Assembly (NCBI GenBank): GCA_001816645.1
Contig: MHCO01000032.1
Location: 1 to 6,224, forward strand
Direction of reading: 5' to 3'
DNA from: Candidatus Woykebacteria bacterium GWB1_45_5
GTDB lineage: Bacteria > Patescibacteriota > Microgenomatia > Woykebacterales > RBG-16-39-9b
Length of the DNA: 6,224 bases
Position numbers and translations under genes: made by a program. The stretch's first letter is position 1; each line of letters starts with the position of its first letter. Positions 1 through 4,778 of this stretch are shown here, piece after piece. The notes beneath the pieces were generated by a model that had not been told where the DNA came from, did not search any database, and worked only from the letters and a program-made list of their open reading frames with translations.

Positions 1-1
1 A

Positions 2-310
2 TGGTCAATCAGACTTATAATCGCTTTATTTTTATCTTTGGGATTATTTATTCTTCTTATAGCTTCTGGTTTAGGAGAAAAAGGTGCCGATACATTAGAT
101 TTGAGTGACCCACTAACTATCATCCTCCTGCTTCCCTTGCTTGTCGCAGGTGCTGCTGGGATAGCTGCCTTTTTTACTGGAATTATCAGTATTTGGAGAC
201 ATAAGGAGCGATCTATCCTTGTATTTGCGGCCACTGCAATAGGTCTTTATATTTTGTTTTTCTCTCTTGGTGAAACTTTATCCACTGTTGGAATCTTACC
301 CCAGCATTAG
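2..310 (+). CDS. Small three-helix membrane protein, 5' end outside window
   Basis: The frame is open from base 2 to the TAG at 308-310, giving 102 residues with no ATG or GTG in frame near the edge, so the gene starts upstream; a TTG at 38 is the only internal candidate start and would cut the first helix. Three hydrophobic segments are visible at about residues 3-24, 38-59 and 74-97. A short polar loop (GEKGADTLDLSD) lies between the first two and a basic stretch (WRHKERS) between the last two. By the positive-inside rule the basic loop would be cytoplasmic. The layout resembles small uncharacterised integral membrane proteins found in several bacterial phyla; no catalytic motif is seen and no function can be given. 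No terminator hairpin follows the stop. Confidence 0.6.
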   Translation, partial: WSIRLIIALFLSLGLFILLIASGLGEKGADTLDLSDPLTIILLLPLLVAGAAGIAAFFTGIISIWRHKERSILVFAATAIGLYILFFSLGETLSTVGILPQH

Positions 311-331
311 GGTAGCCTTTATTTTTCTTCA

Positions 332-454
332 TCAGTAAGAGTATTTATTCAACAAAAGCTGAATTTCATATTGACCATGCAGCTTCCACTGTGTTACAAA
401 TTCCTTAAATCCGGACCGCAACGTTACATTGGCTGAAGGTTTGATAAACGCTAC
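332..454 (-). pseudogene. Possible 3' gene remnant
   Basis: On the minus strand a frame bounded by a TAA (455-457) and a TGA stop (332-334) encodes 40 residues with protein-like composition, including KPSANVTLRSGFKEF and QWKLHGQYEIQ. There is no ATG, GTG or TTG near its 5' end and no ribosome site, so it would be the tail of a gene whose front has been lost, not an intact small gene. A chance open frame of 40 codons is not rare in DNA of this composition. I do not recognise the sequence, so the call rests only on its appearance. Confidence 0.22.
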
Positions 455-493
455 TTAAATAGGCGTACAAGGTGTTCCATTCTGAGGCTAGCA

Positions 494-531
494 GGCTCAC
501 CACCCTTCGCTGAAGCTACGGGTGGCAAGCC
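494..531 (+). repeat. Palindromic repeat, copy A
   Basis: CCACCC (500-505) pairs with GGGTGG (520-525). Beyond a 2x2 internal loop (CA opposite CA), GGCT (494-497) pairs with AGCC (528-531), giving a 10-bp interrupted stem. The loop carries TTCGCTGAAGCTAC. The core CTTCGCTGAAGCTACGG (505-521) reappears in changed form and inverted at 589-615, so this is one of a pair of related intergenic palindromes. Between the two copies lie a short ATCAC-TAA-GTGAT palindrome (546-558) and no open frame. It may be a REP-like dispersed element; a role as a terminator is less likely because no T-tract follows. Confidence 0.6.
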
Positions 532-588
532 ACCATCTCCTCTTAATCACTAAGTGATCGAGATAACCTTTGATTTAAAGTGAAGGGT

Positions 589-615
589 GTCCTCCGAAGC
601 CTTGGCGAAGGAGGG
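589..615 (-). repeat. Palindromic repeat, copy B (inverted)
   Basis: CCTCC (591-595) pairs with GGAGG (610-614) around an imperfect inner stem. Read on the minus strand, its core CTTCGCCAAGGCTTCGG matches copy A's core at 13 of 17 positions (consensus CTTCGCYRARGCTWCGG), so A and B are inverted relatives about 65 bp apart. Copy B ends 12 bases before the extended -10 box of the GIY-YIG gene. I recall similar GC-rich palindromes between genes in CPR genomes, often near small GIY-YIG genes, but have not checked this. Confidence 0.6.
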
Positions 616-627
616 CAGTTTGATTTA

Positions 628-636
628 TGTTAAAAT
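628..636 (+). promoter_or_regulatory. Extended -10 promoter of GIY-YIG gene
   Basis: TGTTAAAAT fits the extended -10 form TGnTAnAAT. No -35 box lies 17 bases upstream, which extended -10 promoters can tolerate. A start seven bases past the box falls at 643, exactly the GTG start codon, so the message would be leaderless. Confidence 0.5.
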
Positions 637-642
637 ACCTAC

Positions 643-879
643 GTGTATTACGTATATATTCTGAAGCTTTCCAATAACACTTACTACACAGGAGTTACAG
701 ACAATTTAGCCCGAAGAGTTAAATATCACAACAAAGGGAATGTTCCTTATACTAGAAAATTTAGACCAGTTGAATTGGAAGGCTACATTGCGTTTAAGTC
801 AAAAACTAAAGCATTAGAATTCGAAAGATATTTAAAATCTGGTTCTGGGGTTGCTTTTAGGAATAAAAGACTAATTTAA
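643..879 (+). CDS. Single-domain GIY-YIG endonuclease-like protein
   Basis: The 78-residue product is one GIY-YIG nuclease domain, the size of the UPF0213/YhbQ-like stand-alone proteins. The two sequence signatures appear as Y3-V4-Y5 and Y15-T16-G17. Arg24 in LARRV fills the conserved arginine position, and Glu61 in EFERYLKSGSG is the likely metal-binding glutamate. The stretch YLKSGSGVAF near the C-terminus is typical of the small CPR relatives as I recall them. Family members cleave DNA or act on branched substrates, but the role of stand-alone copies is mostly unknown. GTG at 643 is the only start: an in-frame TAA lies at 631-633 and the ATG at 627 is out of frame. There is no Shine-Dalgarno, fitting leaderless translation. 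Upstream palindromes at 494-531 and 589-615 make a nuclease-repeat partnership worth testing. Confidence 0.85.
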   Translation: MYYVYILKLSNNTYYTGVTDNLARRVKYHNKGNVPYTRKFRPVELEGYIAFKSKTKALEFERYLKSGSGVAFRNKRLI

Positions 880-938
880 CTTAAATTCTAGCATCTTTGG
901 TGTAACAGAGGAATAAATTCAAACTAAGTCCCATAGTA

Positions 939-967
939 TTGAATTCCCCGATTATTTTTGCTATAAT
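939..967 (+). promoter_or_regulatory. Sigma70-type promoter of GC-rich cassette
   Basis: TTGAAT (939-944) and TATAAT (962-967) are separated by exactly 17 bases, with a perfect -10 and four of six matches to the -35 consensus. Transcription would start near 974, giving a leader of about 62 bases with a hairpin and a strong ribosome site. The promoter sits in AT-rich DNA just left of the point where GC content rises. Confidence 0.72.
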
Positions 968-987
968 AAATTACGCACTTTAGGTAA

Positions 988-1010
988 GCTGATACAGCGG
1001 AGGTATCAGC
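988..1010 (+). promoter_or_regulatory. Leader hairpin of cassette
   Basis: GCTGATAC and GTATCAGC form a perfect 8-bp stem around the loop AGCGGAG, in the 5' leader between the predicted start (about 974) and the ribosome site (1021). It ends 10 bases before the Shine-Dalgarno and does not hide it. It could stabilise the message or bind a regulator. The loop itself holds GGAG but no start codon follows at a useful distance. Confidence 0.5.
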
Positions 1011-1020
1011 CCACATACGA

Positions 1021-1026
1021 AAGGAG
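1021..1026 (+). promoter_or_regulatory. Strong Shine-Dalgarno site
   Basis: AAGGAG lies 9 bases before the ATG at 1036. It is listed because the flanking genes show no such site; the second cassette gene has GGAGG (1516-1520), also 9 bases before its ATG. Confidence 0.7.
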
Positions 1027-1035
1027 AAGAACGTC

Positions 1036-1545
1036 ATGAGCATCTGGAACGAACGGGAGCAGCGTCTGAACTACTGGACGACAGGGTTCTGGGCTGCGTT
1101 CATCATCGTGGTGATCATCGGTTTCTGGCTGGTGATCGCCTCAACCATCTGGGGCCTGCGTGTGGCCACGGCTGGCATCTATGGTCGCGGAGAGGCGCAC
1201 ATCCAGATCCAGAGCGCACCGTTTCGGCTTGAAGCCTACCAGAGCTTCTTCGACCAGTGCGCCTCGATCCAAGGCCTTGAAGGCCAGATCGACGAGCTCA
1301 CCGCTCAACTGGCTCAACTGGAACCGGGGACACGAGCGTACAACTATACGCTGTCGAGTCTCACTGGTGCTAAGGGGCTTCGCCACAACGCGATCGCGAA
1401 GTACAACCAGGACGCCCTCAAGGACTACACCGAGGGGCAGTTCCGGGACAACGATCTACCTTACCAGCTCGTCGACAGCGATTACCCCCCGGGGTCGGGG
1501 GCTGTAGTACCGAACGGAGGTAAGACCGTATGCGCGGTAAGGTAG
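1036..1545 (+). CDS. Membrane-anchored coiled-coil protein, phage/actinobacterial type
   Basis: The 169-residue product has a short polar N-terminus, one hydrophobic helix at about residues 18-41, then an extracytoplasmic or cytoplasmic domain. That domain has heptad-like stretches (ASIQGLEGQIDELTAQLAQL at about 76-95 and again at about 107-130), consistent with a two-helix coiled coil. The segment Y131-TEGQFRDNDLPYQL is distinctive; I recall close versions in uncharacterised membrane proteins of actinobacteriophages, but have not checked this. Two cysteines (75 and near the C-terminus) are present. The gene is about 60% GC against about 40% for the flanks, and has a strong Shine-Dalgarno and its own promoter. 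Its last 16 bases overlap the next gene in another frame, so the two are probably co-translated. Function is unknown; a structural or envelope role is only a guess. Confidence 0.75.
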   Translation: MSIWNEREQRLNYWTTGFWAAFIIVVIIGFWLVIASTIWGLRVATAGIYGRGEAHIQIQSAPFRLEAYQSFFDQCASIQGLEGQIDELTAQLAQLEPGTRAYNYTLSSLTGAKGLRHNAIAKYNQDALKDYTEGQFRDNDLPYQLVDSDYPPGSGAVVPNGGKTVCAVR

Positions 1546-2090
1546 CAGCTCTAGCCACCGCCATCCTGGCTATCTCGGTTGTCTTCTTGACGGCCGCGAC
1601 CTGTGAGGGCGGCGAATCGTCAAGGCAGCGGGAGGAAAGCATCGAGACACGAGCGGAAATGTTCGCGAGGGCTAAGGCGAAAATCCCCATTCCTCGCACC
1701 GAGAACTTCCCGCTGCGTGCGGTCTTGGCGGAATACACCCGCCGACAAGATCTGATCAACCACCCGTGGTACACGTACATCATGAGTGACGACGGGAGGG
1801 TTACTCACTACTTCGTGAGCACGGCGGTGCCGGTCAACTCCTGCGCCTTCTTGTCGTCGACTGAAGATGTCGAGACGCAGTACGAAGGAGACCCCGTGTT
1901 GACTGCTCCTTCGCTCGACGGCATCTACTACGGCGGATCGGGGGCAGCATCAGCCTGCAACGGCTGGATCTTCATCGACGCGGCAACCGGGGTGATGGGT
2001 ATGGCCTTCGGAACGAAAATCATGACCTTCGACGCACCGCTGATCCTCGAGACTGAGCCGATCCTGATCCGGCCAGTAGCACCCGAGTAG
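1530..2090 (+). CDS. Exported protein or lipoprotein of unknown function
   Basis: The ATG at 1530 has GGAGG nine bases upstream, inside the end of the preceding gene. The 186-residue product opens with MRGK and a hydrophobic stretch (about 5-23) ending in TAATC. Cys25 could be a lipidation site, although threonine just before the cysteine departs from the usual small-residue lipobox. After a charged linker come a folded-looking domain with PWYTYIMSDDGRV (79-91), YFVSTAVPVNSC105 and LDGIYYGGSG with Cys143; the two cysteines could form a disulfide if the protein is exported. I recall similar YGG-containing hypothetical proteins in phages and environmental bacteria, unverified. It likely works with the overlapping upstream membrane protein. 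A hairpin series and a terminator follow the stop. Confidence 0.75.
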   Translation: MRGKVAALATAILAISVVFLTAATCEGGESSRQREESIETRAEMFARAKAKIPIPRTENFPLRAVLAEYTRRQDLINHPWYTYIMSDDGRVTHYFVSTAVPVNSCAFLSSTEDVETQYEGDPVLTAPSLDGIYYGGSGAASACNGWIFIDAATGVMGMAFGTKIMTFDAPLILETEPILIRPVAPE

Positions 2091-2108
2091 TAGCAGAGCT
2101 AACTTCGC

Positions 2109-2148
2109 GGTGGGTTTGGGCTGAAAAGCCATCTCCGACAAACCCACC
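2109..2148 (+). other. Hairpin 1 after cassette
   Basis: GGTGGGTTTG (2109-2118) pairs perfectly with CAAACCCACC (2139-2148), enclosing a second stem GGCT-GAAA-AGCC (2119-2130) with a GNRA-type tetraloop and an 8-base single strand. No T-tract follows, so it is not a simple terminator. It starts 18 bases after the stop at 2090 and could protect the 3' end of the message. Confidence 0.6.
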
Positions 2149-2155
2149 ACATTGA

Positions 2156-2192
2156 AGGTCGGGGCATTGAACCTAGTTCTCTGCTCCGACCT
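2156..2192 (+). other. Hairpin 2 after cassette
   Basis: AGGTCGGGGCA (2156-2166) pairs with TGCTCCGACCT (2182-2192) over 11 positions with one G-T wobble and a 15-base loop. No T-tract follows. It is GC-rich like the cassette genes and seems to be the last GC-rich piece before AT-rich sequence resumes. Confidence 0.55.
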
Positions 2193-2195
2193 GAT

Positions 2196-2228
2196 CTTAA
2201 GTAAATCAATTTTATTGGTTTATTTAAG
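2196..2228 (+). other. Hairpin 3, AT-rich
   Basis: CTTAAGTAAATCAAT (2196-2210) pairs with ATTGGTTTATTTAAG (2214-2228) over 15 positions with two G-T wobbles and a TTT loop. Being AT-rich it differs sharply from hairpins 1 and 2 and may belong to the host side of the junction. The wobble pairs favour an RNA structure read in the + direction. Confidence 0.55.
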
Positions 2229-2236
2229 AGGGAAAG

Positions 2237-2259
2237 CGACCTAGAAATAGGTCGTTTTT
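2237..2259 (+). terminator. Intrinsic terminator of cassette
   Basis: CGACCTA (2237-2243), loop GAAA, TAGGTCG (2248-2254), then TTTTT (2255-2259): a 7-bp stem with a stable tetraloop and a T-tract, the classic rho-independent form. It ends transcription of the two cassette genes and separates them from the minus-strand remnant at 2266-2427. Confidence 0.88.
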
Positions 2260-2265
2260 CTTTGC

Positions 2266-2427
2266 TTATAAACTTGGACTACTTATTTTTTGCAGGTCTG
2301 TAACTTCTTGATATACTAAAGCAGGGTATTTAATAGCTTCTATACTTCTGAAGTAAGCAGATATAAATTCGACTAACGTCCTGTTTGGCTCACCAGCTGC
2401 AAATTTCTTGTTTAGAGCGCCCCGATC
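2266..2427 (-). pseudogene. Truncated 3' gene remnant ending in tRNA-like DNA
   Basis: A minus-strand frame runs from just after a TAA (2428-2430) to a TAA stop (2266-2268), encoding 53 residues. From about residue 6 it looks like natural protein: NKKFAAGEPNRTLVEF, then AYFRSIEAIKYPALVYQEV and TDLQ. There is no start codon, and its 5' end lies inside the tRNA-like segment, so the front of the gene is missing. That suggests a recombination joined the tail of a coding gene to tRNA-derived DNA between about 2400 and 2415. I do not recognise the family. It is AT-rich, unlike the GC-rich cassette next to it, and its stop faces the cassette terminator. A chance open frame cannot be excluded, but residue composition favours a true remnant. 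Confidence 0.45.
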
Positions 2428-2470
2428 TTAATCGGGGCTGTGGGTTCGAATCTCACCAGGCCCCTCACCA
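2411..2470 (+). pseudogene. Decayed tRNA 3' part, tRNA-Lys(CUU)-like
   Basis: A textbook T-arm is present: GTGGG (2440-2444), TTCGAAT loop, CTCAC (2452-2456). It is followed by an acceptor-like strand CAGGCCC (2457-2463) and a CCA at 2468-2470. Upstream are AGAGC of a D-stem (2414-2418) and an anticodon arm around TCTTAA that suggests anticodon CTT. The piece is not a working tRNA. The anticodon loop is one base short if the CCCGA/TCGGG stem is used, the variable region has only three bases, five extra bases sit between acceptor strand and CCA, and no full acceptor 5' strand or compact D-arm is found upstream. A GCTC at 2388-2391 could pair with GAGC, but only across a 23-base loop. It best fits a displaced tRNA 3' end at an integration site. 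Confidence 0.5.
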
Positions 2471-2504
2471 TTTAATTTCTCGTCGCTATCCACCCAACCG
2501 CTTG

Positions 2505-2533
2505 TTGACTAGAAAAGTAGAGAATGATAAACT
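2505..2533 (+). promoter_or_regulatory. Promoter of cyclase gene
   Basis: TTGACT (2505-2510), a 17-base spacer and TAAACT (2528-2533), preceded by TG at 2525-2526 in the extended -10 position. Transcription would start near 2540, leaving a leader of about 13 bases before the ATG at 2553 with no Shine-Dalgarno. Confidence 0.65.
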
Positions 2534-2552
2534 AAACGCTTTGTAAATTCAT

Positions 2553-3101
2553 ATGAGTGCTGCTGCTGACCTTCGCACAATTCTTTTCACCGACATGAAT
2601 TCTTTTACAGCGGTTACGCAAAAGCTGGGAGATTTGGTCGCTCAAGATCTTGTTCGTATTCACAATGAAATAGTACGGGAGGCGTTGAGGCTGTATCATG
2701 GAACCGAGATAAAACATACCGGTGATGGTATCATGGCCGCGTTTGTATCTGCCTCCAAAGCGATCAAATGCGCTGTCCGTATCCAGCAGATGCTCGTTTC
2801 TTACAATGATAATACTGATAAAGAAATCATCGTTCGGATTGGTATAAATGCCGGTGAGCCTATTGTCGAAGAAAACGACCTATTCGGTACTTCAGTCCAA
2901 TTAGCGGCTCGTTTGTGCAAAAATGCTGGCGGTGGAGAAATACTTGTATCCGATGTGGTTCGTCAGTTAGTAGCCGGTAAAAAAATTCGTTTTGTCGACC
3001 GAGGAAATATGTTGTTCCACGGCTTTGATGAACCCACCCGTGTCTATGAGATTCAGTGGTATGACGGTAAGACCCAATCAACAAAACAGCATAATTCTTA
3101 A
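2553..3101 (+). CDS. Stand-alone class III adenylate cyclase
   Basis: The 182-residue product is one cyclase homology domain filling nearly the whole chain, with no sensor, membrane or regulatory domain. Expected active-site positions are visible: metal-binding Asp14 (LFTDMNSFT) and Asp58 (TGDGIMAAF), purine-selecting Lys54 and Asp109 (DLFG), the Lys/Asp pair pointing to ATP over GTP, and transition-state Arg120 (QLAARL). The usual asparagine four residues before that arginine is Gln116, as in part of the bacterial family. Such domains work as homodimers with both sites at the interface, so the protein probably makes cAMP in the cytoplasm or is kept active by partners. The tail GFDEPTRVYEI is typical of bacterial members. 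It has its own promoter, lies between a tRNA remnant and the convergent yraN operon, and no cAMP-binding protein is encoded nearby. Confidence 0.88.
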   Translation: MSAAADLRTILFTDMNSFTAVTQKLGDLVAQDLVRIHNEIVREALRLYHGTEIKHTGDGIMAAFVSASKAIKCAVRIQQMLVSYNDNTDKEIIVRIGINAGEPIVEENDLFGTSVQLAARLCKNAGGGEILVSDVVRQLVAGKKIRFVDRGNMLFHGFDEPTRVYEIQWYDGKTQSTKQHNS

Positions 3102-3115
3102 ACCCAATAGGGTTT
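3100..3115. terminator. Weak two-way terminator between convergent genes
   Basis: AAACCC-AATA-GGGTTT is a symmetric 6-bp hairpin overlapping the cyclase stop, with a short T-run on the + side and GGGTTT on the minus side. It lies between the cyclase and yraN, which converge with only 34 bases between stops. It is short and its T-tracts are part of the stem, so strength is doubtful. Confidence 0.4.
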
Positions 3116-3135
3116 TGGTGACAGGTAATTCCTTC

Positions 3136-3498
3136 TCAACCGGTTGTGTTCTTAATTAACTCTTGGCGAATAACCTTACCATCCTCATCTAGTTCAATAG
3201 CAACGACGTCGATTCGCTGGGCCTCTGGTGTTTCGGGATGGAGAAGGCGAAAATAAGCACCAACTTTTTCAATGGCTTTAAGTTTCCAAGGCCGAACAGC
3301 TTCCTCGGGCAGACCAAACTTTCTCCCAATTCTTGCTTTCACTTCAACGAAAACCAACGTATCGCCGTCGACAGCGACGATATCGATTTCACCCAAACGA
3401 GACTGGAAATTTCTCTCTAGGATTTTGTAACCTTTTCGTCGTAATAAAGAAGCGGCAAGTTTTTCACCTAGTCGACCAAGAACTTTTTTATCTTTCAT
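3136..3498 (-). CDS. yraN: UPF0102 family protein YraN, nuclease-like
   Basis: The 120-residue product has the hallmarks of the UPF0102/YraN family: an N-terminal LGEKLAASLLRRKGYKIL helix, GEID at 36-39 and VEVKAR at 51-56. Asp39 and the Glu52-x-Lys54 pair form the PD-(D/E)XK-type core shared with Holliday-junction resolvases, so a role in DNA processing is plausible, though the family's biochemical function is not settled. Length matches the family. The ATG overlaps the rnhB stop in an ATGA arrangement, indicating translational coupling; no Shine-Dalgarno is present. It is the last gene of the rplS-rnhB-yraN operon, an order seen in many bacteria. Confidence 0.93.
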   Translation of the reverse strand: MKDKKVLGRLGEKLAASLLRRKGYKILERNFQSRLGEIDIVAVDGDTLVFVEVKARIGRKFGLPEEAVRPWKLKAIEKVGAYFRLLHPETPEAQRIDVVAIELDEDGKVIRQELIKNTTG

Positions 3499-4109
3499 GT
3501 CAGTAAGAAGGAGAGGTCAAAAGATTTTCGGTGGCTGCCGGAAAGCTTATACTTGCGGATTTGTTCTTGGTGGAAAGCAGTACCATAACCTTTGTGAATA
3601 TCAAACCCATATTGCGGATACTTCTCCGCCAAACCTCGCATTAAATTATCCCGGTAAACTTTAGCAACAATCGAGGCGGCAGCAATCGAGGCACAAGTAC
3701 GGTCACCTTTTTTGATCGGCAGCTGATTTTCCCTAGTCCAATAACGAATATAAAAAGCGTCAATCAAATAGTACTCACAATCGCAAGTAAGCGCCCGAAC
3801 CGCTTTCCGAAAGGCCTTTTGGGTTGCTTTGCCAATGCCGACTTTATTAATTGTCGGTACTCCCACTACTCCAACACCAAAGAAGGCGATTCTTTTGATT
3901 TCTTTAGCTAACGCTTCCCTTTGCCTTGGCTGCAGCAACTTGGAATCGAAAACTTCAAAAGGAGGTTTAAAAAATGGTTGGAAAACTACAGCTGAGGCCA
4001 CCACTGGCCCGGCCCAAGCGCCTCGACCGACCTCATCGATTCCGGCTATAAACCGCACTCCCTTGCTCCACAAGTCCTTTTCGTACCTAAAATTAGCCGC
4101 TGCTTTCAT
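3495..4109 (-). CDS. rnhB: Ribonuclease HII
   Basis: The 204-residue product is full-length RNase HII, which cuts the RNA strand of RNA-DNA hybrids and starts removal of single ribonucleotides from DNA. The four acidic catalytic residues are in place: Asp25 and Glu26 in GIDEVGRG, Asp117 in YLIDAF and Asp136 in KKGDRTCASIAAASIVAKV. The GRG at 28-30 is the ribonucleotide-recognition motif, and the C-terminal HKGYGT segment is also typical. The gene starts four bases after the rplS stop and ends in a 4-base overlap with yraN, so it is translated as part of one message. No proper Shine-Dalgarno is seen; a GGAG lies 15 bases upstream of the ATG, too far for the usual spacing. Confidence 0.96.
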   Translation of the reverse strand: MKAAANFRYEKDLWSKGVRFIAGIDEVGRGAWAGPVVASAVVFQPFFKPPFEVFDSKLLQPRQREALAKEIKRIAFFGVGVVGVPTINKVGIGKATQKAFRKAVRALTCDCEYYLIDAFYIRYWTRENQLPIKKGDRTCASIAAASIVAKVYRDNLMRGLAEKYPQYGFDIHKGYGTAFHQEQIRKYKLSGSHRKSFDLSFLLT

Positions 4110-4113
4110 AAAC

Positions 4114-4425
4114 TCAAAGAGCAGCTCCGGTCGCTTCTCTACCAGTTAATTTTCGTAGATAATAGAGTTTGGCCCGCCTTTGAGGACGTTTCTTGATGGT
4201 TTTTATTTTTTCGATCGCTGGTGAATTCAAGGGCCAAACCCGCTCCACACCAATCCCGCCGATAGCAATTTTTCTCACCGTAAAGGTCCGAGAACTACCA
4301 GACCCACGAACAGCAATAACTGTCCCCTCAAAGGACTGGACCCGTTCTTTATCGCCTTCTTTTACCTTTATATCTACCCTGACTAAATCGCCAGGCGAAA
4401 CTTGCTTTTTTTCCGCTTGTTCCAT
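4114..4425 (-). CDS. rplS: 50S ribosomal protein L19
   Basis: The 103-residue product carries the L19 signature throughout: [50 protein letters not shown] and RRAKLYYLR near the C-terminus. L19 sits at the interface between the large and small ribosomal subunits. Length is slightly below the usual 110-120, with a short tail after the LYYLR motif. A strong promoter lies 29-57 bases upstream; the leader would be about 22 bases with no Shine-Dalgarno. In many bacteria rplS follows trmD and rimM; here it instead follows a membrane protein gene and leads rnhB and yraN. Confidence 0.97.
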   Translation of the reverse strand: MEQAEKKQVSPGDLVRVDIKVKEGDKERVQSFEGTVIAVRGSGSSRTFTVRKIAIGGIGVERVWPLNSPAIEKIKTIKKRPQRRAKLYYLRKLTGREATGAAL

Positions 4426-4453
4426 AAAAAACTGCTAAATTCTAAACCACTTG

Positions 4454-4482
4454 ATTTTATTGGTAATAACCTACTTTGTCAA
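4454..4482 (-). promoter_or_regulatory. Strong promoter of rplS-rnhB-yraN
   Basis: On the minus strand TTGACA (4482-4477), a 17-base spacer and TAAAAT (4459-4454): a perfect -35 and a near-perfect -10. Transcription would start near 4447. The -35 box overlaps the TGA stop of the upstream membrane protein gene, so the operon promoter is embedded in the end of that gene. Confidence 0.82.
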
Positions 4483-4778
4483 TCCAAAAATACAGAGAAC
4501 AAAATTATAAAGATTATCGCAGCCACTAAAAAGTATTCCAAGAAATGTTTGCTGGTGTGATTCTTTTCCTCCAAATGGTGCCAAACACCAAAAACTAGAT
4601 AAAGGAGTGAAAAGCAAAAAACAACAGCCAACTTCCAAAAAAAGTCTCTTAGTTGAAAAAGGGTAAATAGAGAAGCTATTAAAACAATAACCAAGAAGGC
4701 GTATTGCAAGATGTGCTCTCGATAATATTTAAGCCTGTTCGCCCCTTCCAGGGGCTTAAAGGATTGATCCTTGTCCAT
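4479..4778 (-). CDS. Small three-helix membrane protein
   Basis: The 99-residue product has a polar N-terminus (about 1-23) and hydrophobic segments at about 24-43, 48-68 and 80-98. Two His residues followed by charged residues (WHHLEEKNHTSKH) form the loop between helices two and three. The first 23 bases overlap the end of the CAP-domain gene, so the two are probably co-translated and may form a membrane complex. No Shine-Dalgarno is visible before the ATG. The chain ends just after the last helix. I do not recognise the family; only a membrane role linked to the CAP protein can be inferred from position. Confidence 0.7.
   Translation of the reverse strand: MDKDQSFKPLEGANRLKYYREHILQYAFLVIVLIASLFTLFQLRDFFWKLAVVFCFSLLYLVFGVWHHLEEKNHTSKHFLEYFLVAAIIFIILFSVFLD

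Noticed and set aside
1..108. ATG at base 1 as a gene start
   Set aside because: That frame meets a TGA after about 35 codons and overlaps the longer frame with three clear membrane helices.
494..615. CRISPR array
   Set aside because: Only two copies, in opposite orientation, with low identity and no spacers of regular length; no cas genes nearby.
1141..1386. Minus-strand open frame of 81 codons
   Set aside because: It lies inside the cassette's first gene in antisense; GC-rich coding DNA often leaves such open frames, and it has no ribosome site or recognisable features. The same applies to frames at 1160-1507, 1418-1783, 1620-1808 and 1950-2150.
2377..2470. An intact tRNA gene, perhaps with an intron or enlarged D-loop
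   Set aside because: A 5' acceptor strand at 2377-2383 matches at only 5 of 7 positions, the D-loop would need 23 bases, the anticodon loop and variable region are too short, and a coding remnant covers the supposed 5' half.
3137..3146. CAACCGGTTG palindrome as an operator
   Set aside because: It consists of the last codons of yraN and lies at the 3' end of a convergent pair, where an operator is not expected; a 10-base palindrome of this kind can occur by chance.
3829..4149. Plus-strand open frame of 106 codons
   Set aside because: It is antisense to rnhB, whose catalytic motifs are unmistakable. Its composition (repeated Thr, Pro and Ser) is typical of a shadow frame.
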